This document shows, one piece after another, positions 34,837 through 47,430 of a stretch of DNA of 64,000 nt. The stretch's first letter is position 1; every line of letters starts with the position of its first letter. Made by a program: the position numbers and the translations under genes. The notes under the pieces are model-generated. The model had not been told where the DNA came from. It was given only the letters and a program-made list of their open reading frames with translations, and did not search any database. The stretch comes from Budorcas taxicolor (taxonomy: Eukaryota > Chordata > Mammalia > Artiodactyla > Bovidae), in the NCBI RefSeq assembly GCF_023091745.1, contig NC_068912.1, forward strand, positions 53,932,567 to 53,996,566, given 5' to 3'.

Positions 34837-36978
34837 ATTGTTATTGGTCACAGCAAAGTACTGCAAATTACTCAGATACTGGATTTCTTCTGGAATGAAG
34901 GTCAGGTGGTTATAGCTTAGATCCAAATAATGTAGTTTGGTGCATAGGAAAAGCTGCAGGGGCAGGTTCTCAATGTTATTATGGTCCAAAGAGAGCTGCT
35001 CTAGATTAGACAATGCCCCGATCTGGGCTGGAATATAAGCAATGTTATTGTGCCACAACTTCAAGCAGGAAAGATTCTGGAGGTGCTGAAAGCTAATGAT
35101 CTCTTCCACAGTTTTAAGGTTATTTTCTCTGAGGTCTAACTCATGCAAATTGTTCAGACTGAAAATGGAGTGTGGAATACGTTCCAGGTCGCAGCTGATC
35201 AGCTCCAGGCTTTTCAGATTGACCATCTTTTTCAGATTGTTCAATACAACCAGCTTGCTCCCCTCGTTATCGAGGGACAACTTCTGCAGCGAAGGCAGGA
35301 GGTCCGTGATAACTTGTGGGATCCGGGAGAGACTGCTCTTCAAGTAGAGGGTCCTCAGGTTTTTCAGATCCTGAAAGCCCTCCAGCTGCATGGTGCTTAC
35401 CTGCTCAGGCAGCACACAGCCTGACAGGTAAAGCTCCTTGAGATTCTTCAGGTGAAACACCCAGCGTGGGATTTTCCCCATTTCAGTAAATTTCAGGCGG
35501 AGGATTTTTAAATTCTCCTCTAGAAAGGCCAGGGCAGGGTGGTCGACCACCAGCGATGAGTGGTACACGTGGAGCTCCTTGAGGCTGACCAGCTGCGAGA
35601 TCGCAGAGGGGAGCTTGACCTCAGGGATCAGCTCCAGGCTTAGCACTTCGATTTCTGTCAGCTCGAAGACATTGTCGGGAAGACCGTTTAGCATGAAAAG
35701 GTGCAGTTCTACCTTGTCCTGGGCATTTTTCACAAGCTTGCTTTTTAGCTTCTCGACCGTCCATTCATTGTTGAGGTTGATCTGTTTCAGTTTGTTCTCA
35801 CTGACCTCTGACAGGAATATGGAGAAGCGTTTGGAGTAAAGCGGGTCGTATTGATCAGCCAGATGGAGGATAAAGGCGAAGTCGTTCTTGACATCTGGAA
35901 TGTCGCTGTAGTTGCTTTTTTCTCTCAGTGCCTCAAAGGAATATTGCTTCAGAGAGCTCCGCAGCATCCACCACAAGCTGTAAGACGAGGTGAGACCGTA
36001 AAGTATAACCAAAATGACGTAAAACGAAGCCAGGACCTTGAATATTTCTGCCAAGGAGTACACACACTGGTAGCGCTTGTATCCAGTAAAAGCCTGCACA
36101 TCCACTGCACAGTCAATTTCCAGAGTGATGTAGGTTAAAAAATACGGAACATAAGTTATGATGAGGACAAACAAAATGACTTTGACTATGATCTGCTTCA
36201 GGTACACTCTATAGATGATGTCCTTCTGCTCCACGTGCAGGCGGAACCTTTTCACTTTTTCAAAGATGGCTTTGGCCTGTTCGCCCTCCTTCTTGTCCAG
36301 GACGCTAGAGGTCGGGCTTTCTATGCCAGCTGACTCTAAGCCAGGCTGTGGGTAGGGCAATGACTGCTTGTTGGAATCCACGTCGCCGGCTGAGCACCCT
36401 GAGGATGAGAGCAGAACCTTGGATTTGGAGAGGGTCAGGGGCCTCACTGACTGCTCAGCCACTGTCTCTGACAGGGCGCGGGTGGTCCACGGAGAATCGA
36501 AGCACTTGTGCAGGATGGCCACAAAATGCTCGAGCCTGGAACTGGTGCTGGGGTAGTGAAGCCAGAAGTTGCTGCAGGCTGCAAAGATGAGCGTGTGCAA
36601 GAGCACCAAGTAGGGGAAGAACTTGGCGAACCAGTGGAGCTGCTTTTCGTAACAGACGGCGTCAATGTAGGAGTACTGCTGTCGGTGGAGGTCGTTCTGG
36701 ATTCTGAGGGGCAGCGGAAGTGGCATCCCGGCATTGGAGGATGCGTTCACGCTGGCTTTCAGGATGTCCCAAGGCACGGTGCAGTGATTGTCAAATTCCA
36801 CCTTACAGGGAAGACAGCACAGAACCCTGCTCTGTGTCAGCTGGAGGGCTCCAGCCAGCACGGCCACCAGCAGCATGATCAGGGTGATGTAATACCAGAA
36901 GACGTCCCACCACGGCTTCAGGATGTGGTAACACGACTGGGCGTCTGCTAGACATTTTAGCTCTGTTAGTGTGATCAT
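34837..36978 (-). CDS. LRRC8B: LRRC8B, first coding exon (residues 1-714)
   Basis: This exon encodes most of LRRC8B, a subunit that assembles with the obligatory LRRC8A into hexameric volume-regulated anion channels. The translation begins MITLTELKCLADAQ and matches LRRC8B closely. Hydrophobic segments lie at about residues 22-48, 118-140, 262-284 and 310-332, the four-helix family plan. Extracellular-loop cysteines are at 54/55, 58, 66, 109, 290 and 305, and family structures suggest pairs 58-66, 109-290 and 54/55-305. N78 sits in an N-A-S sequon. An arginine (R99) aligns with the pore-constriction R103 of LRRC8A. The cytoplasmic loop keeps VLDKKEGEQAKAIFEKVKRF. Leucine-rich repeats run from about residue 400 to the exon end. 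The start at 36976-36978 is chosen because a splice acceptor lies 25 bases upstream and the start matches known family members. The exon ends after Asn714 at a GTAAGT donor, phase 0. I see no frameshift or premature stop. Confidence 0.97.
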
Positions 36979-37003
36979 GGCTTCCCTTGTAGGAGGACAG
37001 AAA
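36979..37003 (-). other. LRRC8B: LRRC8B 5' UTR segment in the first coding exon
   Basis: These 25 bases on the minus strand lie between the acceptor and the ATG. The bases just before the ATG are GAAGCC, with G at -3, an adequate Kozak context. Upstream 5' UTR exons must exist because this segment begins at a splice acceptor. I could not identify them in 37004-64000. Confidence 0.8.
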
Positions 37004-37026
37004 CTGGAAGAGGAAGATAAAACAAA
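37004..37026 (-). other. LRRC8B: splice acceptor of the LRRC8B 5' UTR intron
   Basis: On the minus strand a pyrimidine-rich run (TTTTGTTTTATCTTCCTCTT) is followed by CCAG, with the AG at 37004-37005. This is a strong acceptor. It makes the upstream in-frame ATG near 37030 intronic and supports the ATG at 36976-36978 as the true start. Confidence 0.85.
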
Positions 37027-40000
37027 AACCACTGAAGCAAGTACCCCAAGTAAGCTTAAACTCTAATGTCTGTACATATCCAAGTAGGATTTAGCTCAGG
37101 GGTGAAACCTGGCAGGCAGGGGTGATGATCAAAAAGTACCAAAGTCTCCTGGCTTCATTCGAAACCTTAGGCTATGCCAACTGAGAACTATAAAGTCCCT
37201 TAGATAAGAGACTATTTGGTGACCGCCAGACTGGATCTCTGCAAAGGTATTTGGGGTAGGACGTGAAGCAACTATCTACCTTCCTTCTGCATCTCCACTT
37301 CATGCTAATCTATTAAAAACCAGAAACTGAATTTTCTTCAGTCAACATTAGGAAAATCTGTTCCTGTGCTATTGATTTCTAACAACCACATGTTGTACCT
37401 TCTAAATGGTCCAAATAAGGTCTATTTCACATCCCACTTCCAAGGCTGGAGCATCAGTTACAGTCCAGGAGCTGTGTTTCAACCACTACAGGAACTTCCT
37501 TTGAGCGAGCACAACTTTATATATTATCCCTTAGGATTAGCAGGATCTACCAATCCTATCTATGTTCAGAAAAATTATGATTTAATATATTATCTCCTTT
37601 TCCCCTAAGCTCTAACTTTGTAACTTAAATTCACACACAACTTAGAATACTTAAAAGCTGACACATAATGGTAATGGCTTAAAAAAAAGGATGGGGAAGA
37701 AAGCCCTAGTTACAACACCCTACTATGGGGACTCTCTTGTATTTAGTGTTTTGACAGCAAAGTACTAACAGTACAAATGACTAAGGGCATATGCTATTAT
37801 TATTTTTGCCTTCAGAAACAACAAGGTGGGTTTTTCATTTTCATATTGAAAAGTATTCAGAGAATACTCCTTACAGAAATGACTTACATGGTGTTCAGCC
37901 TTACACAGACCAACTGTTTAAAAATTGCTAAGTGGCAAAATCCAGACCACCTATATGAGAGCACAGAGTAAAGACAGATAAAAGGAAATATGTGGATCTA
38001 TTAACAATTCTGGTTAAAAAGAATCACAGTAGTATGGTCATCCTTGCTAGGGGTCCAGCTACAACCTTCATCCAAGGACTTCTCTTGCACTTTTTTGAGT
38101 CTAAAATCTTACCGTCTTCCCTGGGTCTGAGTTTCTCTCTCTAGATACCCTAGTCCTGATAGCATCACCAAGAAAAACTTTTTGCTCTCATTAGTCCTCC
38201 TCTGAGGGACTGGTATCCTGCCTTGAACCCTAAAATCCCATTACAGAGGCTCTGGTACCTACGAATAAGTGTCTTTTCTTTTGCTGGTCAGCCTTAATAT
38301 ATAACAGGCCATCTGACTCTGACCCTATGCCTTCATGCTCTTCCCCCTTGCTAGGGCGTCCCAGGGCCTCTGATTTTAACTACTTGCCTGCAGGACAAGT
38401 TTCCACCTGCATCCTTTCTAGGCAACATCATACTATATGGGTTTTACTTCCTCTTAGGACCCATGACTTGATTAAATAACTCTCCAGGGCTTCCCTCCTT
38501 TACTCTGGTTTACTGGATCTCTTTCTAACTCTTAACTCCTCCCTTTCTGCCTCACTCCACTGCAGTTAATTATAACTGTGTCAAGACATGACAAAAACCC
38601 AAAACAAGAGGATTATAGGCAACAGATAGAAAGTCTGGACTTGGACCCCAAAATACCATAAATATGATGGGAGGGAAGGATGGCAGAAGACACTGCTGGG
38701 TCAACATGGGAAAAATACCTAAGGATTTTAGTCGACATGCATGCACGCTTTAAGCTAACTGTGTCATAGCTATTATGCAACATATAGCTATATTTATACT
38801 CCATATAGCTATAATATGACTGTAATCTGTGGCCATATTAATTCACGAACTCAGATAAAGGGGTAACAGTCCTTCTGTGCCTGCCTGGTAAGATCACACC
38901 TGGAACCCAACATTGAGTCACAGGTTAAAGACTAATTGGACACTGAAATAATCAGGAGCTACTTGTCTATGAACCATTTCCCTTGGAGGAACACAGGAAA
39001 TTGATGATATTCAGCTGAGATGAAAGATGACTAGGGGAATCTAAGAATTCATCCTTACCTTTTTGAAGGACTACCTCTTGGATTAAAGAATAAGTAGATT
39101 TCTTCCAGAGGCAGAACTAAGAGGGTGCACATTTTAGAAAGTGATATTTTAATTTGTACTGGGACATCCACAGAAATAGTTCCCTGAAATAGTTTGGGCC
39201 CTTCTCCCTAACAGGACTGAGCTAAATAAGATGACCATCTGTCAAGGATGTTGTGAAGGCATTTCTTGTAATGGATAAAGAAAGTGAAAGAGATCATCTC
39301 TAAGGGCTTTGCCAGCTCAAAGTTTATAGCTTTATTTGTCCTCTCAAAGATCCTCAGAGTTAAATTCATTAAAGCTATACAATAAACTATAGAATAATAT
39401 AAACAGAAACAGCTTTAACAATAAGGGTATTTGACAGAGAGCAAATATTTATTCAACAAAGAATACAAGTCAACATTGGCCAAAACAATATACTTTAAAT
39501 GTTTATACTTACTATAATGAAAAAAAAAATGAATCCAGTAAGTTGACTGTACTTCAATCAGGAGGCCTACACCTTTTGAAATTTCTTAGACACACCATCT
39601 CTGTGATTGTCTTCATTCTAAGAGAAAGTATAGGTATATTGAAATAGCTGTGATAATTCAAACAAAATTGGAGATACTGTCTTTAGAGACCCTCTCCATC
39701 ATAAGACATGGCAAGTGGATTTTCATAGCTCAGTTTACTGTTCACACTGGAGGACATTCTGGCAAAGCTACTTATATAAGACCCCATCCACAGACCAGAT
39801 CACATATGGCCTCTGACCTCCCTTAATTTATAGAGATGTTTCTACAGAAATTTACATGTTGCTAATAACATATTTTAAAGTGCCATAGCTACAACAATTG
39901 GGTGAACACAGCTTTTTCCAGGCAGTCTACATACTCTAATTTTGCTCATTCAGTTGGTCTTATTTGCATTCATCAGATGGCCTGTCAAATCATATAATTT

Positions 40001-41160
40001 CTGCACTTTATTGCACATCTATCCAAATGAGATTCAGTGCTCTTAAAATTCAGCCTACTAATTCATTAAATATAGTTACAGGTTAATAACTTACACAGCT
40101 CAGAAATAAGACTGAACTTCTCTGAAATTATATTATTAAATGTAGCTATCCTTTACATTAATAGGTTTTTGTTTTGTACATAGCAAGTTAATAAAAGCCA
40201 TTCTTAGCATCTATTTCAATCATTTTCAATAATTTAAATTACACACATATATATACTGATTTGTTTGAAATGTGAGAACATTTTAAAACATACAAATTTT
40301 TTTTAGTTGGGTGTGAAAACTGTATTTTTTAGTGCCTATGTTTCCTCTGAAAAGCTGCTGAGAAGGCTTATATATTTGCCTGGAATATACAATCCATTTT
40401 TTGGTTTATTAAGTACTCGAAATTCAGCTCAGAGTACTGACCCCAAATTATACTTAAGGTACTTTTAGCAATACTCTTGTAACCTTGTCATTTTCAAAGA
40501 GCAAAAAGTTAGCATGTCTGAAATTTACTTTGGATTTACCAATCCATGTGTAAAAGCTTCTTTATAACTACTACTCAGGATCAAATTATTTTTCAGGCCA
40601 GAAAGCACAGTTAGTGTGTGACAACCCAACTGTGTATTAACTCAAACTTAGCACCACTGGAGTATGAGTTTCTTATTCACAATTCATTTTTAAAAGTCTG
40701 ACAACATATGATAGACAACTGCATTTATGTGTAGTAAGTGCGATAAAGACATTTGATGTGTGAAACATCTTACATATTGTTCCACTGCATTGCAGCTGTA
40801 ATGTGCCAGGAGAGAATTTATTGCATAATTCTAAAATGCTGCCCAGACATCACAATACTCACTATACAACACAGTTTCCCTAAAGACTGAAAATACATTT
40901 TCTACTTTAGACATAAGAAGAAAAAAACAGAATCACAAACTTCCAACTACTGTAATGGTTTTAAAATAATCAGAATGAGAGATTACTATAACTAACCTGT
41001 TAGAGGACCACAATTCACTACAAATTTGTGACATTTATTTGTAAATCATTTTTCCTGTTCATCTTTTTAAGAATTATAAACTTTTCCTCTAATCACCTAA
41101 TTTAGACTTCCTTGGATAAGTTCCTCATCAATAAGAGAATAAATATTTGTTATTAATATC
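37027..41160. other. AT-rich intronic stretch, no features recognised
   Basis: About 4.1 kb that looks like unique, AT-rich sequence with no clear interspersed repeat, ORF or RNA gene. It could hold a noncoding LRRC8B exon that I cannot detect by eye. Confidence 0.5.
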
Positions 41161-41169
41161 GGTTTTCTT

Positions 41170-41350
41170 ACTGTCAAAGCACTTTCACTTACATTAGTTT
41201 TATACCTGCAACAAGCCATTATAATAAGTATGATTCATTACATTTTATAAACATGGAAAATAAGGCAGGCCCAAAGGTGTTATCTTGTCCAACGTGACAA
41301 GAACAGTAAGAAATAGTTACAACTAGAACCTAGGTCCTCAGGATAAAATC
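41170..41350 (-). repeat. MIR fragment
   Basis: 'aaagcactttcacttacatt' and 'aaacatggaaaataaggcag' resemble a reversed MIR, strongly diverged. Confidence 0.5.
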
Positions 41351-41464
41351 TCAAGGCTCGTCCACACCAGACCACATTGTCTAGGCCACTCAATCCACTA
41401 AACTATGCCAATCTCAGTTCTTTCAAAAGCTAAGAAAAAGTTGAATATTTAACTCTTTCCCCCA

Positions 41465-41797
41465 CTACAATGGACTGAATATTTGTGTCCCTGAAAAATA
41501 TGTATTTTGAAATCCTAATGCCCCAACATGACAGGATTAGGAGATGGGACCTTGGGAGGTAGGTCATAAGGATGCTGCTTTAGTGAATGGATTTGGTGCC
41601 CTTACAAAGGGTCTCCAGAGAGCGCTCTCCCCTCCACTTTGTGAGGAAACAGGAAGATGTGGCTATCTACCGGCTAGGAAGTGAGCTCTCATCAGACACT
41701 GAGTCTGCTGATCTTAGACTTTCCAGCCTCCAGAAACTTTGAGAAATAAATGTTTGTTGCGGTAGTTTGCTGTATGGCAGCCTGAGGGACTAAGACA
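41465..41797 (+). repeat. MLT1 LTR (MaLR), nearly complete
   Basis: 'tggactgaatatttgtgtcc', 'gattaggagatgggaccttg', 'gtgcccttacaaagggtctc' and 'gagggactaagaca' span the MLT1 LTR in plus orientation. No internal region is present, so this is a solo LTR. Confidence 0.9.
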
Positions 41798-42861
41798 TCA
41801 ACTTACACCAACAGCTGCACTGTAAGTGGGCTCCATTTTAATCTTTGGAAAGACCAGGCTATAAATGTATAGCTTTCTGCAATGTCTCCAGTTACATACT
41901 ATATAATCTGCTTTCTCAGCTAAACTTTTTCTACTAAACATGTTCCACTGAACTATTTAAGACTTTATATAAATATATAGCATCTGCATTTAACGCTGTA
42001 TGAAGTCTCAAGCATTCCTATATATTAAATGATGCTAATTTTTCTAATTGAAGTGCTTAACTGGAGAGTTAGAACATAGCTGTCCTTTGTCGTTACAAAG
42101 CTGAATACTGTTTGTGTGTCCAGGAAATTTTTTCCAGACCATATTTTTGCAAACAATGAGGATTCAATCCAAATCAGACCTCTATTTCTAATATACAAAT
42201 GCACTAAATCAGTTCAAAGAAACAATGTAAAAAGTAAAGGATTTTATGGTCTTAATCCCATTCCTTTAGCTTTTAAACCTCATTAAAAAATCATAAAAGC
42301 TTTTCAAAGCACATGAATTCATTTGACAATCTCACCTCAAATTCTCTAAGACTGGAACAACAACATTCAAGTTAGACAGACGGTCTTTACTTCCCACTAG
42401 TCCTAATTTTACTTTGAAAGCATTTCCAAAATAACCAGTGCAAAAATAAACAAATGATGATCAGATGGTATTTAGAGTCATTCTATGCTGAGAACTGGAC
42501 GCTACTTCAAAGATCTCTGTCTCTGGCTCCAGGCAGGGACATAGCCAAACAAATCAAAATGGGGTTTCTGTACACTACTCTCACTGATTATTAACTTAAA
42601 AAATCACTTTATAGTCTTTCAAAATACTTAGTCTCCATGTTCTCATCAAGATGTTTCTTGGGTCTAACATATCTTTAGCTGAAATATAAATTCACTCCGG
42701 GAAACAATGCATTAGTGTCCAGGACTCATTTGCTCCCTTGCTTTATACTACATAATCCTCTAAACCACTATTCAGAGGTCTGATGACAATTATTTAGCAT
42801 TCCTCAAGCACTTGCACAATCACTAGTTTTGCGATCTAGAAGGGAACTATAGGATTCATCT

Positions 42862-43055
42862 AGTAAAGTGTTTCTCTAACACTAATGCTCATAAATCACT
42901 GGAGAGCTTGTGAAATCACGTGATAAACCCCACTCTTGGAGTTTCTGATTCATTAGGTCTGCAGTAGGCCCCAAGAATGTGTATTTTTAACAAATTCCTA
43001 AGTAATGTTGATGCTACTGGTAAAAGACTACTTTTTGAGAATCACAAATCTAAGA
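42862..43055 (+). repeat. MER5A-like DNA transposon
   Basis: 'aatcactggagagcttgtga', 'ctgattcattaggtctgcag' and 'ttaacaaattcctaagtaat' match the MER5A family. A second, more decayed related piece ('gtggttctcaactttggttt') follows at 43057-43135. The stretch 41800-42860 has no recognised content. Confidence 0.75.
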
Positions 43056-43554
43056 CAGTGGTTCTCAACTTTGGTTTCACATTAGAACTACCTGGAGCAC
43101 TTTTATAAGAAACTTAAACCCAGATGCCACTCTTAAAGTTGGTGGAAGTGAGGTTGGGGGGAGAGCTCACAAGATAGACTGGCAACAAAATAACCGGGGA
43201 AATTGCCTTTCTTTTAAATCTTCCTGGAAGTTTCAGACATGTCTAGAGTGCTCCCTCTCCCCAAAGACTACAAAGTAACAGCTACCATCAACCACAGGAA
43301 CCTTCAGGTGAGAGGGGGGAACCATGAGTTATTGAGCTACAGAGATTTTCAGGATGGATTTAAGGTGGAGGGGTTAGAAACAGGGAGGCAGCTGAAAGGT
43401 TATTTCAATCATGTAGGCCAGAAATAATACTGAAAACCTTTGCAATATATTTGAAAAGAAGCAGTGAATAAAATAGTCATTGTAAATGAAAATTCAACAC
43501 CACTTAGCAACATCAAATATCCTAAGAGAAGACCGTGCAGAAGCAGGGTCAAAA

Positions 43555-43650
43555 GAATTCTGATTCTGATCCTATGGCATTATAGAATCTTCCACAGTTT
43601 CTAGCACATGGTGTACAGTAAGTATTTGTACAGTAAATAACTGAGTGTAC
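43555..43650 (+). repeat. L2 LINE fragment
   Basis: 'ctagcacatggtgtacagta' and 'agtatttgtacagtaaataa' resemble the L2 3' end. Confidence 0.5.
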
Positions 43651-43784
43651 AAAAATGCATAGGGCAGAAGAGTATTATGTTCACACGTTAGGCAGGATGT
43701 ATCTAAGGGATTAAGCCTCTCCTTGGAGGAGCAAGATCTTGGAAGCATATAGATGGGAAGGATTTTGGCTAGTTAGTCTGTACA

Positions 43785-44205
43785 TTCCAAACCTTAGTGG
43801 CTTAAAAATAAGTTTATTTCTTGTGATTCTGTGGGTGGTTCTTTCACTTCCTGGAGTTGGCTGGCACAGAGATGGCTTGAAGGTCCAAAATGTCCTTATT
43901 CATCAGGCTGGTACTTGGTGCTGACTGGAACTTCATGTGAGATTTCCTGTGGTTGTTCGAGTGTCCTCACTCAGCATGGTGCCTGGGTTCTATGATGGTG
44001 CTTTCCAGAGAGGTGAAAACTGCAGTTCTTTTATGGCACAGCTTTCAAATCACGGTGTCTTGCCCAGCATATGCTACTGGCCAAAGGAGTCAAGTACCAG
44101 CCCAGATTTATTCGAGAATAAATGCCTCCTCTCAGTGGAAGAACGGCAAAGAATGTGCAGACATCAGTCTACTCTCTACCCACAAATGATTTACATTCCT
44201 CTCAC
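43785..44205 (+). repeat. old interspersed repeat, copy 1
   Basis: 'ccttagtggcttaaaaataa', 'gattctgtgggtggttcttt' and 'ggctggcacagagatggctt' match a common old mammalian repeat also present at 44938-45425. The family name is not certain to me. Confidence 0.55.
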
Positions 44206-44937
44206 ATGAAAGCCTCGCCCTCTCCCAAGTTCTGCCCTCCATCCAAAGTTTTATTCCACTATGGCATCAAGTTCAGGCTTAAAGTCCAGGATCTTGTCAT
44301 CTAAATCATGTTCGGAATACTATGGGACAACACCCTTAAGATTCTTAGAAGCCTTTCTATCGAGCTGAGAAGAGGCACTGCCTTAAATCTTTCTGAAGTC
44401 TTAGTACAGGGCCCTATACCTGTGCCCTGGCCTTTATTCCTACCTTAAGACCAAGTTTTACTGCACTAGCGCTGCTCTGGATCTGATCTTTGAGTACCTT
44501 TTGCTTGGAAGAGAAGCTAGGAATAAGAACAGTTTTATTCATGATCCCAGAAAATTCTGAATTGGAAATATGTCCTAAAAGTCTACTTAAAATCCAAACT
44601 GTTTCTTCTATAATTAATCTCTCTCTTACTTTAGTCATAAATGTTTTTAAGAAGTCAATTAGTACTTTCAACATTCCGAAGGAAAATCTAAGCTAGATAT
44701 ACAAATCGATTAGGTTCATTTTCTATATTCCATGTTACTGTGTCAGTCTTGTCAAGTTTTCTGCCAATACATAACAAGGGTACTGTTTTGTATCCTCCAG
44801 TAGGAATTTCCTTTCTGCCCTTCCAGCCACCATTAATAATCTTCTTACTTCCCCTTCAGGTTCACTGCTACCTGGTCTCAAAGCCAATGCCAGATGTTTT
44901 GTTGTGGCAACACCTCACTTCCAGGTACCAAGTATTA

Positions 44938-45425
44938 TTTTGGTTCTTTATTGCTATGTAACAAACCAGCCCAAAACTTAGCAGCTGAAATAACCATTCA
45001 TCATTTCTGATGATTCTTTGGGATGAAGAGGCAGTTCTGTTTTGCATGGTGTTGGCTGGAACATTGGGATGTCTGGAAGGTCCAAGATGCCTCAGTCACA
45101 GGGCTGGTGTGCTGGCTGGCTGCTTGGCCTGGACCTCAGCTTCAGCTACTGACCAGGGGCCTTGCCACTCCTCCACATGGCTGTTTAGGCTTCCTCACAG
45201 TAAGGTGGCTGAGTTCTAACTAAGAAAATTATAAGCACACAAAAGCAGAAGTTACAAATCCCTTTAAGGCCCAGCCTTATCCCATACGATTTCTGCCACA
45301 TGTGACAGGTCAGAAAAAAATAACAGGGCCAGCCCAGATTTAAAAGGACAGGAAATGGACTCCATCTCTTGATGGGAAGAAAATCACAAAGTATTCGCAG
45401 CCATCTTTAACCCACCACAGGAAGT
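44938..45425 (+). repeat. old interspersed repeat, copy 2
   Basis: 'tattgctatgtaacaaacca', 'cccaaaacttagcagctgaa', 'ggccagcccagatttaaaag' and 'ggactccatctcttgatggg' match the same consensus as the copy at 43785, here more complete. No coding function. Confidence 0.6.
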
Positions 45426-45429
45426 CCTG

Positions 45430-46960
45430 AGCATTTAAGTAGCAGATAGTGCCAAAGAAATGAATTGTTTGGAAGAATTTGGTGAAGTAAGCCTAGAATC
45501 TCTCCCTCCTTTGTAACGTATCAGATGAGGAAGGGCTAAGAGTAGAGGTGGGTAGAGAAGCAGGTAAAAGAGCAGCAGTGTTTCTGGAGCACAGAAATCA
45601 AAGGATCTGACATCATAGTCAAAACAGAGAAACCAAAGGAGAATAGTGACGGGTAACTGTCATTCTGCAGCTTCTTAACCAGAGCTGTAGAGTGGTCAGG
45701 GATCTGTGAAACAATCAAATCATATGCTAAATATTAGAAAAATTACCCTAATCATCTGAAGCCCCAGGAGAAAGTTCTGAATATGACAATTGAGAGCATG
45801 TGACCATCTCTCGAAATCCTAATTAAATCAGAGTTGTTGAACTTTAAGGAACATTGCTTCACTTCTTGTTTCTGATGGTTATGAAATACATCATGTATTT
45901 AATTTACATGGTGATTGTGCTTTCAGAAAAAGACCTCTCAGTTCTTTGATGCTTTAAGTAAGCTACCAAATCTTCTAGAATAAAAAGAAGAGAAGCTGCA
46001 GCCCTATTACTATCTCATTAACAGTAGAGCATAAGCCACCAGTGGCTACACAATTCCTAGAATGTGTAAATAGACAACAACCTCAAACCCTTCTCTACCA
46101 TCTTCATTGTTTATAAAACTGCTTTCCTGACCCCCTCTCATCATCCCAGGGTCAGCAAACCACAAAGCTGAGCCAAACTCATTCCCTGCACAGTCCCTGG
46201 GGAATCACACATGGTCTTCTTTTAAATGACAACAGCAGTCATCAGTCGATTTCCTTCTAATTCTTCCACAGGTGACCTACCTTTCATAGGAGCAGAATCA
46301 TATGGGCTATTTAACCCAAGAAGAAACCATAGAGATCAGAGTCTAACTCTTTACAAATAAAGAAACTAAATTTCAGAGGTGTTTAAGTAACTTCTCTAGG
46401 GTCACAAAGCAGTACAACATGGGTTTATTGCCTAATTTGAAAAGAACTGGGAAGTTGAGAGCATTGCTTCTAGTCACCTAGGCTAAGTAATAATAGGCTT
46501 TCTTAAACAGTTTTAGAACATGAAGCTGAAAAAATAGTCCAGAGTATTTCTCTGTTATAAATATTTTAAACCATAAATTAAAATGAGAAGTTTTTTTTTT
46601 TCTTTCCCTGCTCTAGGACACACAGACCAGAATTATATTTTGGTCTTAACCCTTTCTCTAAAGTTAACATTTACATGCATTCAATCATGGAGTTTAGGAC
46701 TTTACAAAGGTATACTAAGGAAACATGAGGCCTTGTTTCTGCTTTCATGGGATTTAAAATCCTATTGTGGAGAGATGACATGCATAGTTGAGAGTTAGCA
46801 ACACCATCTTATACTGTCATTTCAGTGCCAAAATGAGTAGGATGGTGGCCAAAAATAAGCAGTGCATTTGGTTCTACACAAACAAAATACCCAAAGAGAA
46901 TGGGTGAAACATTACAGAGAATAGTAAAGCAGTGCTTGTCAAAGAGAGGTCAGGATTTTA
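45430..46960. other. intronic stretch, MIR-like remnant only
   Basis: A MIR-like piece lies at about 46340-46430 ('ggtgtttaagtaacttctct'). The rest looks unique. No gene or RNA is recognised. Confidence 0.5.
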
Positions 46961-46964
46961 GTCT

Positions 46965-47430
46965 TATGCAACCAATATTTAGAACGTCTACTATGCGCCA
47001 GAGTTCTAAGTGTTAGGGAAATACAGAAATGTGCAAGACGGACAAGATCTTGGCTCCCAGGGACCTTACTGTGTAGTAAGGAGAGATAGGAAATTAGATA
47101 CATGCACATGATAAAATCCGAAAAGCTATGAAGAAGACGTGGCTACTTTAGACCAGAGAGTCGGGCAGGCCTCTCGCTTTAGAGGGACTGCCACTAAAAT
47201 GTAGATGAGAATGGAGTCAACCATGTGATGATATTGGGGGAGATCATCTTAAGCAGAAGGCGCAAGAAGCTTAGGATGTGTGCAGATCGGAAGGGAGGAC
47301 ACTTGGCCTCAGTGTCAGAAGCCTGGGGAGAGTTAAGAGTAACAGAGGACGGCAGGCAAGGTAAACAGTTCAGATAACAAGTAGTAGAGGAGTGGTGGAA
47401 AAGCCACCGAAGCGTCATAAGAAGGGAAGT
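46965..47430 (-). repeat. L2 LINE 3' region
   Basis: 'cgtctactatgcgccagagt' and 'tgttagggaaatacagaaat' are the reverse of the L2 3' end. Weaker similarity continues to about 47430. Confidence 0.65.

Noticed and set aside
36508..36951. 147-codon plus-strand ORF opposite LRRC8B, and other plus-strand frames at 35096-36590
   Set aside because: They overlap the conserved LRRC8B coding exon on the other strand and have no independent protein similarity; they are shadows of codon composition.
36979..37032. In-frame N-terminal extension of LRRC8B from an ATG at about 37030
   Set aside because: A strong acceptor (pyrimidine tract and CAG) lies between that ATG and the conserved MITLTEL start, so the extension is intronic and it does not match the family.
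38716..38820. Cluster of short palindromes (atagctat, tgcatgca)
   Set aside because: Short AT-rich palindromes are expected by chance here, and no ordered arrangement was seen.
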